In this document: one piece after another, positions 15,858 through 23,835 of the stretch
Numbering within the stretch: position 1 is the stretch's first letter
Layout of the letters: the number at the start of each line of letters is the position of its first letter
Source of the DNA: JASFQI01 sp050115555
GTDB lineage: Bacteria > Desulfobacterota > DSM-4660 > Desulfatiglandales > HGW-15
Reading direction: 5' to 3'
NCBI GenBank assembly: GCA_050115555.1
Contig: JASFQI010000027.1
Location: forward strand, 1 to 24,808
DNA length: 24,808 nucleotides
Program-made: the position numbers and the translations under genes
Notes under the pieces: model-generated
What the model was told of the DNA's origin: nothing
Seen by the model: the letters and a program-made list of their open reading frames with translations, nothing else
Databases searched by the model: none

Positions 15858-15882
15858 GTAGGGCGGCATTTTATTTGCCGTC
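15858..15882 (+). repeat. Solo palindromic unit related to the composite repeats
   Basis: Matches 899-923 at 23 of 25 positions (GTAGGGCGGCATTTTATTTG with GCCGTC after it). It folds as a hairpin with one G-U pair. It stands alone, without the flanking 34-bp arms, between the MMPL gene and the 727-aa gene. It also supplies the in-frame TAG (15859-15861) that bounds the next ORF upstream. Confidence 0.6.
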
Positions 15883-15915
15883 ACAAAAGCCCCAATCCAT
15901 TACGAGAGACACCCC

Positions 15916-18099
15916 TTGCAGTTTCGAGCTCTCCAGGACGGTCGTCGCTTCGAGCACGCACCGAAGCTCCCGGTCTCCGATGAAGAGACCGCTCTGGCCG
16001 ATGCCGCGGTGGAGCGGGCGTGGGAGCACTTGCCCGCTGCGGTACGCGACCGCCTCAAGGAACGCCGCGAGCGGGAAGGTCACCCCATCAATATCATCCG
16101 CTACTACCCCTTTCCGGTACTCGTGGATAACGGCCAGCCCGATGCCCTGGAGCACCTTCACACTTGGGGAGAAGCGTACGCCCGCATCCTCATCAAGATA
16201 ACGAATGCCTATCGGCAGCATACTCCCGCAGTGCGCCGTTTCCTTCACCACGCGGTGATTAAGCACCTGCCGGTCCACTTGCAGCCGCTCATCGAGCAGT
16301 ACCACACTCAGGATCTCCTCGCAGGAGCCCACCTGGGGGACGATTTCCTGGCGGGCCGGAGTGTGGAGTGGAACCTGGGGGCTGTGGGTGGACTGGATGA
16401 AGGTTGGCAAACCGCCCGGCAAGTCACACGCGAGTGGACCCCGTCCAATGAGGAAGAAAAAGCGTTCCATCCGATCGAGAAGGACCCTGCCAAGGTCATT
16501 CGGCAGGCCCTACACTGGGCCTATGAGAGCTTTTGCCTGGCCTGCCATTCACCTCGCAACACCAAGGAGGAAAAGCCCTTTATTCTTTTCCTGGAGCACG
16601 ACGACCTCTACGGTTCCACAGTGAGCGTCTGTGTCCGACTATCCAACCTTGGGGAAATGACCGACCTGGCCTTTCACCACGAGCTCCTCTTTCAAAACGG
16701 AAGACTCTTCACCGTCCGTGGTCATGCGGTTGATCTCGTGTACATGGACTGCCACTGGGAAGACCTCAAGCCAGGTCACCCCCTGATCCGAGCTGCCCAG
16801 GAAAACGCTGTGGCCCTGGACTGCTCACCTTTTGCCCACTTGGTCCTTCGCTCCAAGGTCCTCCTGGGTCTGCTTTGGACCCCTGCCTTTCAACAGGCAG
16901 CCGGCTTGGGGCCCCAAGATGTGAGCAACATCGAGCAGCACCTTATGCCCACGTTCCTGTGGCGGCGAAAAACCTTTCAGGAGCCAAAAGGAGTGCCCAT
17001 TCAAGCATTCCATGCCCTACGCAATCGTCTCGGCTTTCCTGACATCAAAGGGAACCATAACCTTGGACCTCTCAAAACCCCCACGCATATCCCGGCAACG
17101 GCCGGCCTCGTTCTGAAGACCGCAACCGGTCCCACCTATGGGGGCGCAGGGGTGGCCACAGTACTGGCTGAATCAGGCCAAGATACCCGCCAGGCGTGTA
17201 GAATGCTCCAGGACACCATCCGTTCCAGGGCCGCCCAAACCACGGCCCTTCCCGGGTCGGCTGTGCTGAATGCAACCCGCAAGCAACTCAAATCGGTTCT
17301 CAAGCAAGCGATCCTCCAGGGTTTGAGCGGCCTGGAACCGCAGGGATCACGATTTGAGCTTACGGAAGGGGACGCTTTCTGGAAGGCACTTGTGCCGGCC
17401 TGGAAACACCTCATGTCCCGTTCATCAGGAAAGCCGCAGGTTCAACCCGAACAGCTCATGACCACAGCCGTAAGAATTGCACAGGAACACCTAGGGCTTT
17501 CCCTCATCAAACTCCAATTTGAGCTCTCTGGTCTCTGGAAGCCCCTGATCAAGTCACTGGGGAAGCTCTGCCAAAAGGACCGGAACCAATCAGGTGCTAA
17601 GGCCCTTATGGTGGCCATTCACCGTCTCGGCGACCTCCTGGCTCACTACCGGTTTCGAGAGAAGGCCTTTCAAGAGAGCTATCAACGCCTTATGGACGAC
17701 CTCCGCAACATAGCGAATCGCGCGGATACCGACCGTTTCACGGAGTTGGCTGAAAGGCTTCTGAGGGTGGTGGACTGCTTTTTTCAACAAGAGATGGGGG
17801 TTGCTTTGCCACCACAAGCCCGCAACGCAATGTGGGACGTCCTTCTGGAACCGTATCTGGAGCGACAGCAGCAATCCGTAAATCCCATCCTCTTTCAGCC
17901 TTTCCTGCCCCCAGAACGCCTAGAAAATGAGGAGGAGTACCTGCATGTGAGCACCCGCACTCATATTCTTTTCACGCAACATGGCCCGCACGTGCTTGTT
18001 TCTGGAAGCCAAGTCTTCTATGTCGAGGTTGGAAAACCGGACAACCGGTCGAAAATGACCGCCTCATTATGGAGACAGCCCGATACTCATAATTGGTAA
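15916..18099 (+). CDS. Large protein with a degenerate ATP-grasp-like core, function unknown
   Basis: The product has 727 residues from TTG 15916; the only upstream purine run is a weak CGAGAGA, and no ATG or GTG lies between the in-frame TAG at 15859 and this point. Residues 272-321 (VDLVYMDCHWEDL ... LRSKVLLGLLW) and LMPTFLWR (343-350) follow the pre-ATP-grasp pattern of glutathionylspermidine-synthase-like and circularly permuted ATP-grasp proteins. LVLKTATGPTYGGAGV (398-413) resembles the ATP-grasp Lys plus Gly-rich loop. After that, helices fill 425-665 with no ATP-grasp acidic residues that I can identify. A short strand-rich end (676-705) might complete the fold. There is no signal peptide or membrane helix, so it is cytoplasmic. 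It follows the MMPL gene after 137 bases on the same strand and may belong to the same operon. The ligase assignment is a motif-based guess. Confidence 0.6.
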   Translation: MQFRALQDGRRFEHAPKLPVSDEETALADAAVERAWEHLPAAVRDRLKERREREGHPINIIRYYPFPVLVDNGQPDALEHLHTWGEAYARILIKITNAYRQHTPAVRRFLHHAVIKHLPVHLQPLIEQYHTQDLLAGAHLGDDFLAGRSVEWNLGAVGGLDEGWQTARQVTREWTPSNEEEKAFHPIEKDPAKVIRQALHWAYESFCLACHSPRNTKEEKPFILFLEHDDLYGSTVSVCVRLSNLGEMTDLAFHHELLFQNGRLFTVRGHAVDLVYMDCHWEDLKPGHPLIRAAQENAVALDCSPFAHLVLRSKVLLGLLWTPAFQQAAGLGPQDVSNIEQHLMPTFLWRRKTFQEPKGVPIQAFHALRNRLGFPDIKGNHNLGPLKTPTHIPATAGLVLKTATGPTYGGAGVATVLAESGQDTRQACRMLQDTIRSRAAQTTALPGSAVLNATRKQLKSVLKQAILQGLSGLEPQGSRFELTEGDAFWKALVPAWKHLMSRSSGKPQVQPEQLMTTAVRIAQEHLGLSLIKLQFELSGLWKPLIKSLGKLCQKDRNQSGAKALMVAIHRLGDLLAHYRFREKAFQESYQRLMDDLRNIANRADTDRFTELAERLLRVVDCFFQQEMGVALPPQARNAMWDVLLEPYLERQQQSVNPILFQPFLPPERLENEEEYLHVSTRTHILFTQHGPHVLVSGSQVFYVEVGKPDNRSKMTASLWRQPDTHNW

Positions 18100-18201
18100 C
18101 ATTTTACACACCTCGGTGAAGAAGGTTACATCCATTGCCAAGCCGCCTTTCGAGGACACTGCTAAACCTTTGAAAAACTTGCAAATACCCTAAAGCAAAG
18201 C

Positions 18202-18218
18202 CTGGCATGATTTCTGCT
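18202..18218 (+). promoter_or_regulatory. Sigma-54-type promoter of the PEP-CTERM gene
   Basis: CTGGCATGATTTCTGCT has GG (18204-18205) and GC (18216-18217) exactly 10 bases apart and a good -24 half (TGGCATG). The -12 half (CTGC) differs from TTGC at one base. The predicted start near 18229 gives a leader of about 38 bases. From the literature, PEP-CTERM genes can be controlled by RpoN with the PrsK/PrsR two-component system; those regulators are not in the window. Confidence 0.65.
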
Positions 18219-18266
18219 TTAAAAGAGGACGGTTTCTGAGGGGCAAATCAAGCGCATGAGGGAAAA

Positions 18267-18950
18267 ATGAAAAAATTGATCTTACTGTTGCTGGCTGTCG
18301 TCTGTGGGGTTTTTTTATTGGCGAACCTTACCTTCGCAGGAACCTACACTGAAGTATTTACGCCTTCCGACCCTGACCTAAGTGATCTCGATCACAGCTA
18401 TGTGTACCTATGGGGAATCGATTGGGAGATCCCTGACGGGCAAACGATCGTATCTGCGAACCTGTCAATCAGTGATATCTATGACAGTGATTGGGGTACG
18501 AATTATCTCCATGTACACCTGTTGGATTCCGTAAACAAATCCAGGCTAGATCTCCCAGATGACAATGTGTGGGCACATAGCTGGAATGACTGGAATGACG
18601 ACGGTAGTGATTGGTTTGAAGACTATTATGGTCACGAACAAACCGAACTCAACACGTGGTCAAATATTACCCACGATTCAAGTGACCCGGACCAGCTGTC
18701 CTGGAATTTCACCTCCGATCAACTCGACCTTCTGACGCTATATAATGATGACGATAGTAACATATACACAGAATACACCCGATTCGGTCTCGGATTTGAT
18801 CCGGATTGCCACTTTTTCAACACCGGAGTCAAACTGACCATCGTGACCAGCGATGGCACGACCGTCGTTCCCGAACCGGCCACTATGTTTCTTGTGGGCG
18901 CGGGTCTTTTGGGAATGGCTGGGCTGAGGAAAAAGTTCAGGAAATCCTGA
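18267..18950 (+). CDS. PEP-CTERM sorting domain protein
   Basis: The product has 227 residues. ATG 18267 is preceded by GAGGGA (18258-18263). An N-terminal signal peptide (1-24, KKLILLLLAVVCGVFLLANL) ends LTFA-G. The mature part is rich in Asp, Trp, Ser and Asn with strand-like text, and Asp-heavy stretches at 109-120 and 159-164. The C-terminus is a textbook exosortase signal: PEP at 202-204, a hydrophobic segment (207-220) and the basic tail RKKFRKS. Exosortase cleaves near PEP and the protein goes to the surface or exopolysaccharide matrix. The function of the mature domain is unknown. Its own sigma-54-type promoter and a strong terminator at 18984-19017 show it is a single transcription unit. 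Base composition is visibly more AT-rich than the genes on both sides, as is usual for variable surface proteins. Confidence 0.93.
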   Translation: MKKLILLLLAVVCGVFLLANLTFAGTYTEVFTPSDPDLSDLDHSYVYLWGIDWEIPDGQTIVSANLSISDIYDSDWGTNYLHVHLLDSVNKSRLDLPDDNVWAHSWNDWNDDGSDWFEDYYGHEQTELNTWSNITHDSSDPDQLSWNFTSDQLDLLTLYNDDDSNIYTEYTRFGLGFDPDCHFFNTGVKLTIVTSDGTTVVPEPATMFLVGAGLLGMAGLRKKFRKS

Positions 18951-18983
18951 AACGCCGAAATCGAATGGATTCCTTACAGTTGC

Positions 18984-19017
18984 AACGGCCGTACCGAAAA
19001 AACGGTACGGCCGTTTT
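18984..19017 (+). terminator. Rho-independent terminator of the PEP-CTERM gene
   Basis: A perfect 13-bp stem (18984-18996 with 19003-19015) with a six-A loop, followed by TTTT counting the stem end. The A-rich loop and the AA at the stem base make it partly usable from the other strand too, where the convergent TPR lipoprotein gene ends at 19145. Confidence 0.85.
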
Positions 19018-19144
19018 CATTCCTCCTCTGCCATCCCGGGCGGTTATTTCACTTCAGATCCCCTCACACACTTCTTCGGAGCGCTCCAAGGAGCCGAAGG
19101 CTCTGTAGAACGCATCGTGTATCGAGACATTTTTGAGGCGCGGA

Positions 19145-21529
19145 TCATTCTCCCACAATGCTCCGGGCCTGATCCGCTCCCTTGAAATTCGAATCAATGG
19201 ACAGCGCTTTTTTCATGAACTCCCTGGCTTTTTCAAATTTTCCCATGTCATAGTAAGCCCATCCCAAGTGGTAATTGGCCAACGCATAATCCGGCTTGAG
19301 CTTGACCGCCTTCTCCAATTCCTCGGCAGCAGATAGAAACCGCCCCTGCTTGTAGTAGACCCACCCCAGCGTATCCAATACCAGGAAATCATCAGGTCTC
19401 TTTTCTTTGGCAAACTCTGCGAGCTTTATCGCTTCGGTCAGCTTCATGTTCCTGTCCGCCAGAATGTAGGCGAGGTTGTTTGCAGCCGGCACGTAATCCC
19501 CCCGGACCTCCAAGGCTCTTCGATAGTAGGTTTCCGCCTTCTCCAAGTCCCCCTGCTTCTCATACACCATTCCAAGGGCCATGCAGGCCCCCACATGATT
19601 GGGGTCTTTCTCCAGTATCGTCAAATATTGGGAAACGGCGGATTCCGGTTTGTTTTGAAGGACATAGATCCGGCCCAATGCCATGGGTGCGCGCAGGTTC
19701 CAGGGATCCAGATCGATTGCGGCCTTAAAATGCTGCTCCGCTGAATCCTGCTCCCCTCTGGCCATGGCAATATTGCCCTGGAGAAACTCAATCTCAGCCT
19801 TTGCTATGGGATTTTCCGGAATCTTTTGTTTGTGCGTCTCACACAGGCTCATGGCCGCAGCATGCCGCCCCTGCTTCACCATCATGCCGACAATAAACCG
19901 AAGCGCATCCATCTGAGCCGGGTTGAGCTCCAAGGCTTTGCGGAAGGATGCCATGGCATCGGACGGCCGGTCAGCCTCGAAGTAGAAAAGCCCCAGCCAA
20001 ACGTGGGCAGGAGAATACTCCGGGTCCAAGTCGAGAATCCCTTTGAAAATGGCCTCTGCCTGGGTCAGATCCCCTTCCATTACCTTCAGCAGTCCATTCA
20101 GCCGGAGGGCCTGGAGGCTATCGGGATCGGATTTCAGGGCAAGGGTGATGTGCCGGCTCGCCTCCCGGGTATTATTTTCCCGGAGGAACAGCTCTGCCAG
20201 GACAACCCTTGCCTGAAGAAGGTCAGGCTTCAGTTCCAGGGCCTTTTGAAGGCTTTCCATGGCCAGCTGCCGCTCCCAGGATTCCGTATCCTCCGAATAC
20301 CCGGCAGCTACTCGCTCCAAATCCAGCTCCGTGAGCTTTCTGGCCCCACCCCGCATCAGGCAGAGCGCACGAAAATAATAAGCCATGGCGTTTTCCGGCG
20401 TTTCCTTGATCACCCGGTCGAACCGGCCGAGTGCGCTGGAAAAATCACGTTGAGAGACCAGGATCTTTCCCTTCAAAAACACGGCTTCCAAGTGTTCCGG
20501 GTTCGTCGCGAGGACGGTACCCACGGTCGCTTCGGCATCGGCGACTCTCTTTTGCTCAAAATAGAGATTCGCCGTCCTCATCAGCACAGCCGTATCCGCA
20601 GGCTTGATTTCCAAAGCCCGCTGGAGGATCTCAAGGGCCTTGTCGTAGTCTTTTCTGCGTGAATAAAAATCAGCCAGATTCATGAACGTTTGGACCTCTG
20701 TTTCCGGAGCAGCATTCACAGCTTCCACGTAGGCGTCTTCCGCCAGATCCCATTTCTTCTGATGCTCGTAGAACCTGGCTAGATCGGTAAGCTTTTCGTG
20801 TTTTGACCCGGGAGTCTGAACAAGGTCCTTCAAAATACCCTCGACCTTCTCCCACTCCTTTTGTGTTCCGTACAGGCGTGTCAGGCCGACATAAGGCATC
20901 TCGGAGGACGAATCCAGAGACATGGCCTGATAATAGCTCTTCTCGGCCTGTTCAAAATCCCCTTTCAAAAAATAGATGTGCGCCATGATCAGGGGAGTCA
21001 TAAAGTGATCAGGATCCAAGTCCAATGCTTTTCTCAGGGTTTTTATCGCGGCATCCGGATTCTTTTCCTGGACTTGAACACCAGCCAGCAAGTGCAGCAC
21101 ATCGATGTCATTGGGCGCTTTTTCCAGAAGCAGCATGACCTTGTTTCTTGCCGCTTTGGTCTGGTTGACGATCAGGAAAATCTGCCCCATCTTCAGCTGG
21201 GCTTGGAAATTGTCCGGATTGAGCTCTACGGCGTTGGAGAAGGACTGTATGGCCCTTTCATCCTGCCTGAGCCTCAGGTAGATCTCTCCAAGCTTGTAAT
21301 GGGCCATATCATTTTTAGGATCAAGCTCGATAAGGTTTCGAAGCTCTATTTCCGCGTTCCTCCACTGCTCCTTTTCCATATACTCCTGTGCGCGATCCCA
21401 AAGCGCCCTTCTTTTCTCTTCCTCTGAGGTGCATGCGCTGAACAGCAAGACTGCACAGAGCAACAGGGCTAAGCACCGCAGGGGGAACCCAGTCATATCC
21501 ATGACCGCTTGCCACCTTTTTGCCTTCAT
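19145..21529 (-). CDS. TPR-repeat lipoprotein, PEP-CTERM system (PrsT) type
   Basis: The product has 794 residues. ATG 21529 is preceded by GAGGAG about 11 bases upstream; ATG at residues 10 or 12 would also keep the signal peptide. A hydrophobic stretch (16-32) ends in SAC with Cys33 as the probable lipidated residue; the -3 residue is Phe, which is unusual for a lipobox. The rest is a continuous array of about 20 TPR units (for example WRNAEIELRNLIELDPKN, KAETYYRRALEVRGDYVPAA). Family knowledge: very long TPR lipoproteins of this kind (PrsT, TIGR02917 from memory) occur with exosortase/exopolysaccharide loci, and a PEP-CTERM gene is its convergent neighbour. It would be anchored to a membrane and act as a protein scaffold. 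It follows the patatin gene by 46 bases, so the two are probably co-transcribed. Generic TPR similarity makes the PrsT name likely but not certain. Confidence 0.82.
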   Translation of the reverse strand: MKAKRWQAVMDMTGFPLRCLALLLCAVLLFSACTSEEEKRRALWDRAQEYMEKEQWRNAEIELRNLIELDPKNDMAHYKLGEIYLRLRQDERAIQSFSNAVELNPDNFQAQLKMGQIFLIVNQTKAARNKVMLLLEKAPNDIDVLHLLAGVQVQEKNPDAAIKTLRKALDLDPDHFMTPLIMAHIYFLKGDFEQAEKSYYQAMSLDSSSEMPYVGLTRLYGTQKEWEKVEGILKDLVQTPGSKHEKLTDLARFYEHQKKWDLAEDAYVEAVNAAPETEVQTFMNLADFYSRRKDYDKALEILQRALEIKPADTAVLMRTANLYFEQKRVADAEATVGTVLATNPEHLEAVFLKGKILVSQRDFSSALGRFDRVIKETPENAMAYYFRALCLMRGGARKLTELDLERVAAGYSEDTESWERQLAMESLQKALELKPDLLQARVVLAELFLRENNTREASRHITLALKSDPDSLQALRLNGLLKVMEGDLTQAEAIFKGILDLDPEYSPAHVWLGLFYFEADRPSDAMASFRKALELNPAQMDALRFIVGMMVKQGRHAAAMSLCETHKQKIPENPIAKAEIEFLQGNIAMARGEQDSAEQHFKAAIDLDPWNLRAPMALGRIYVLQNKPESAVSQYLTILEKDPNHVGACMALGMVYEKQGDLEKAETYYRRALEVRGDYVPAANNLAYILADRNMKLTEAIKLAEFAKEKRPDDFLVLDTLGWVYYKQGRFLSAAEELEKAVKLKPDYALANYHLGWAYYDMGKFEKAREFMKKALSIDSNFKGADQARSIVGE

Positions 21530-21575
21530 AAGCTGGATTCGCTCCTCGCTTTAATATGATGCAGTGAACAGAATT

Positions 21576-23567
21576 TCAATTTTTGTGAGAGCGACCTTCC
21601 TTCTCGGATACCAGTGCCCGAATCTCTTCGATCTGCTCCCGGCAAGCGTCTTCTCCAGCCCGCATCAATTCAGGCACCTTGTGAAAGGCGTCCCACGCAA
21701 AGGCCTCCACGTCCGGGTAAAGGACTACATCGGCCATCTGAGCAAAACCCCTCGTCGCGTGCGCATGAATAATGTTCATGGTCCGTGACATCACCCGCAT
21801 GATGCTTGGAGGTTTTCCGCCTTCCTGATAAATCCGGCTCTTTCCCCGCTCTACACATACGGCGAGGATGATGTCCGCACCCCGCTGAACCGCCACATCT
21901 ACAGGGACAGGGGCAATCAGTCCGCCGTCCAGGAGGCGGCGACCCTGGTGTAGCGGCGAGGACATGATTCCCGGAATCGAAATGCTCGACCGGACCGCCT
22001 CACTCACATCTCCACTGTCAATCACCACCCTTTCTCCAGCGTGGTAGTCCACGGCCACCACATAGGCCGGGATCTTGAGGTCAAGAAAATCCGCGTTGTT
22101 CACGGCCTCCCGCGTCATGCGCTTAATCTTGCCTCCTCGGATAATCCCTCGAAGAGGAATGGTGTAGTCAAAGAGCCGGTGCTGTGCCTGAAACTTTGTG
22201 GGCAGGGTCGTTCGCACCAGCTCGGCTGTTTCCTCGATTGACGCACTATAGGCATAGAGGCATCCCACCATGGAACCGATGCTGGAGCCCACGATTAGAT
22301 CGATGGGAATCCCCTCCTCCTCCAGCACCTTGATCACTCCCAGGTGAGCCCAACCCCGCGCCCCGCCGGCCCCCAGGACCAGGCCCACGCGAACTCCACC
22401 CAACTCGCGGGCCAACGCCTGCGCGCCTCGCACTGGAAACCGCTTTTCCGTATCCATACGCCCTGCAAGGGCCTCCGGACTGCGGGGGACCCACACGCCT
22501 GGAGGTTCCGGCAGATCTAACCGCTTGGCCAGGGCCCGCCGCGCAATGCCCGGACCGCCAACCAAGTGGCTCACCCCGGCACGCACCCGATCCGCCCTTC
22601 CATCAAAGCGATGCACCACTTCGGCCAGGACCGCTCGAACGCGCACAAACTCGGCTTCCTGGTTGTTCATGAGGAACAGGGCCCGGTCGCATAGCCGGAG
22701 CACGCGCTTTCCCAGAGGGGAGAGCGGCGAGGGCACGTTGAAAAGCGCACAGTCGTAATGAATCCGCACCAGGTCCATGAAAAACGCCACACTCTCATCA
22801 AGCTCCTGCCAGAACCCCCGAGGCTGGTGGGTGGGCAGGACGAATACTCCGAACCCGGACTCGTGCTCGTACCAGGCCTTTTCTATCTCCTCCCTGAACC
22901 GGCCGGAGAAGGTCTGGAGGATTTCCGGCACCCGGCAATCCACGCGATGAAGCGAGCACGTTCGACCTGTCTCAAAAAGGGTGCCGTCGAGCTCGACGAC
23001 AAGGACACGCTTTTGCGATTCCGTGGTCAAGTGATAGGCAAGGCTGTAGAGAAAGGGCGTCTTGCCAAGACCCTGATGTGTGGCTACCATGGAGAACAGC
23101 GCGGGCGGGGGCTCGTGCAGGACCATCTTCGAGGTCTCGGCAAAACGCCGTGCATAGAGCCTGCTCAGGTACAGGGCCACATCCGGGTTGGCACGCAGCA
23201 GGCGGTCGAACCCCTCCTTTGCCAGGCGGTAGAGCTGCACATCCAGGAGAACGCGAATGGAGGCGGTGCGCAGGTTTCCGGTCAGCAGTGCCATCTCGCC
23301 GAAGAAGTCCCCACGGTGCAGCGTGGCCACGAACACCTCGGCCCCTTCCACGATGCTGTACACACCCACGGCCCCGGACTTGATGATGTACATGGCATCC
23401 CCGGGTCCGCCCTCCTCGAACACGGTCTCGCCCTTGGGCAGATGCACCCGTTCACAATGCCCTGCGATCACCCGCAGCTGCGCATCCGGGATGGATGAAA
23501 ACAGGGGCACGGTCTCAAGGAAGTGATACAGGTCGCTTTCATGGTGCGGCTTCATAGTACCATTCAC
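21576..23567 (-). CDS. cNMP-binding / MinD-like / patatin phospholipase (NTE-like) protein
   Basis: The product has 663 residues from GTG 23567; ATG 23555 (residue 5) is equally possible and neither has a strong binding site. Residues 22-140 are a cyclic-nucleotide-binding domain (GEMALLTGNLRTASI, 90-104, with the phosphate-binding Arg region at R100). Residues 157-360 resemble a MinD/ParA-type NTPase with a reduced P-loop, ATHQGLGKT (162-170). Residues 393-600 are a patatin domain: oxyanion loop GAGGARG (399-405), nucleophile S429 in GSSIG, and catalytic D547 in DGG. Patatin phospholipases of this design (YlbK/RssA core, NTE architecture) hydrolyse phospholipids or lysophospholipids. No membrane helix is visible. 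The TPR lipoprotein gene follows after 46 bases. The same domain order exists in neuropathy target esterase, where from memory the P-loop is lost. Confidence 0.9.
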   Translation of the reverse strand: MNGTMKPHHESDLYHFLETVPLFSSIPDAQLRVIAGHCERVHLPKGETVFEEGGPGDAMYIIKSGAVGVYSIVEGAEVFVATLHRGDFFGEMALLTGNLRTASIRVLLDVQLYRLAKEGFDRLLRANPDVALYLSRLYARRFAETSKMVLHEPPPALFSMVATHQGLGKTPFLYSLAYHLTTESQKRVLVVELDGTLFETGRTCSLHRVDCRVPEILQTFSGRFREEIEKAWYEHESGFGVFVLPTHQPRGFWQELDESVAFFMDLVRIHYDCALFNVPSPLSPLGKRVLRLCDRALFLMNNQEAEFVRVRAVLAEVVHRFDGRADRVRAGVSHLVGGPGIARRALAKRLDLPEPPGVWVPRSPEALAGRMDTEKRFPVRGAQALARELGGVRVGLVLGAGGARGWAHLGVIKVLEEEGIPIDLIVGSSIGSMVGCLYAYSASIEETAELVRTTLPTKFQAQHRLFDYTIPLRGIIRGGKIKRMTREAVNNADFLDLKIPAYVVAVDYHAGERVVIDSGDVSEAVRSSISIPGIMSSPLHQGRRLLDGGLIAPVPVDVAVQRGADIILAVCVERGKSRIYQEGGKPPSIMRVMSRTMNIIHAHATRGFAQMADVVLYPDVEAFAWDAFHKVPELMRAGEDACREQIEEIRALVSEKEGRSHKN

Positions 23568-23621
23568 GAGGCATGCTTTTAAGACAACTCAAAAGATACC
23601 GCCTATTTCCGCGCTTTTCCC

Positions 23622-23650
23622 TTGACATAAACGAAACAAGAAGTAAGAAT
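23622..23650 (+). promoter_or_regulatory. Candidate sigma-70-type promoter for the DUF885 gene
   Basis: TTGACA (23622-23627, perfect) is followed after 17 bases by AAGAAT (23645-23650, 4 of 6), inside the most AT-rich stretch of the window (about 23620-23700). The leader to ATG 23836 would be about 180 bases. It includes a perfect 12-bp palindrome (GGTCTCGAGACC, 23789-23800), which could be an operator or chance. Confidence 0.45.
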
Positions 23651-23835
23651 AATAAGACATAACTTATTTATTTTACTTCAATTAAACAATCACGGTCAAC
23701 AACTTTCGCCATATAATTCACTCAGACCCAACCGCGACCGATTCCGCTTTTTTGCCGGATCCCCCTCTTAAGGGGACCGAGGTCACCGGGTCTCGAGACC
23801 TTCTCCTGTGTCCTCGTCGATCGAGGGGCCATTTC

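Noticed and set aside
16534..16548. CLACH, a CxxCH haem-c motif, in the 727-aa protein
   Set aside because: There is no signal peptide or other cytochrome feature, and the motif lies inside an otherwise ATP-grasp-like cytoplasmic protein; most likely chance.
22758..23498. A 246-residue plus-strand frame opposite the cNMP-patatin gene
   Set aside because: Antisense shadow; the minus strand carries complete catalytic and ligand-binding motifs.
23789..23800. Perfect 12-bp palindrome GGTCTCGAGACC in the DUF885 leader
   Set aside because: Too short and single; could be an operator, but nothing else supports it.
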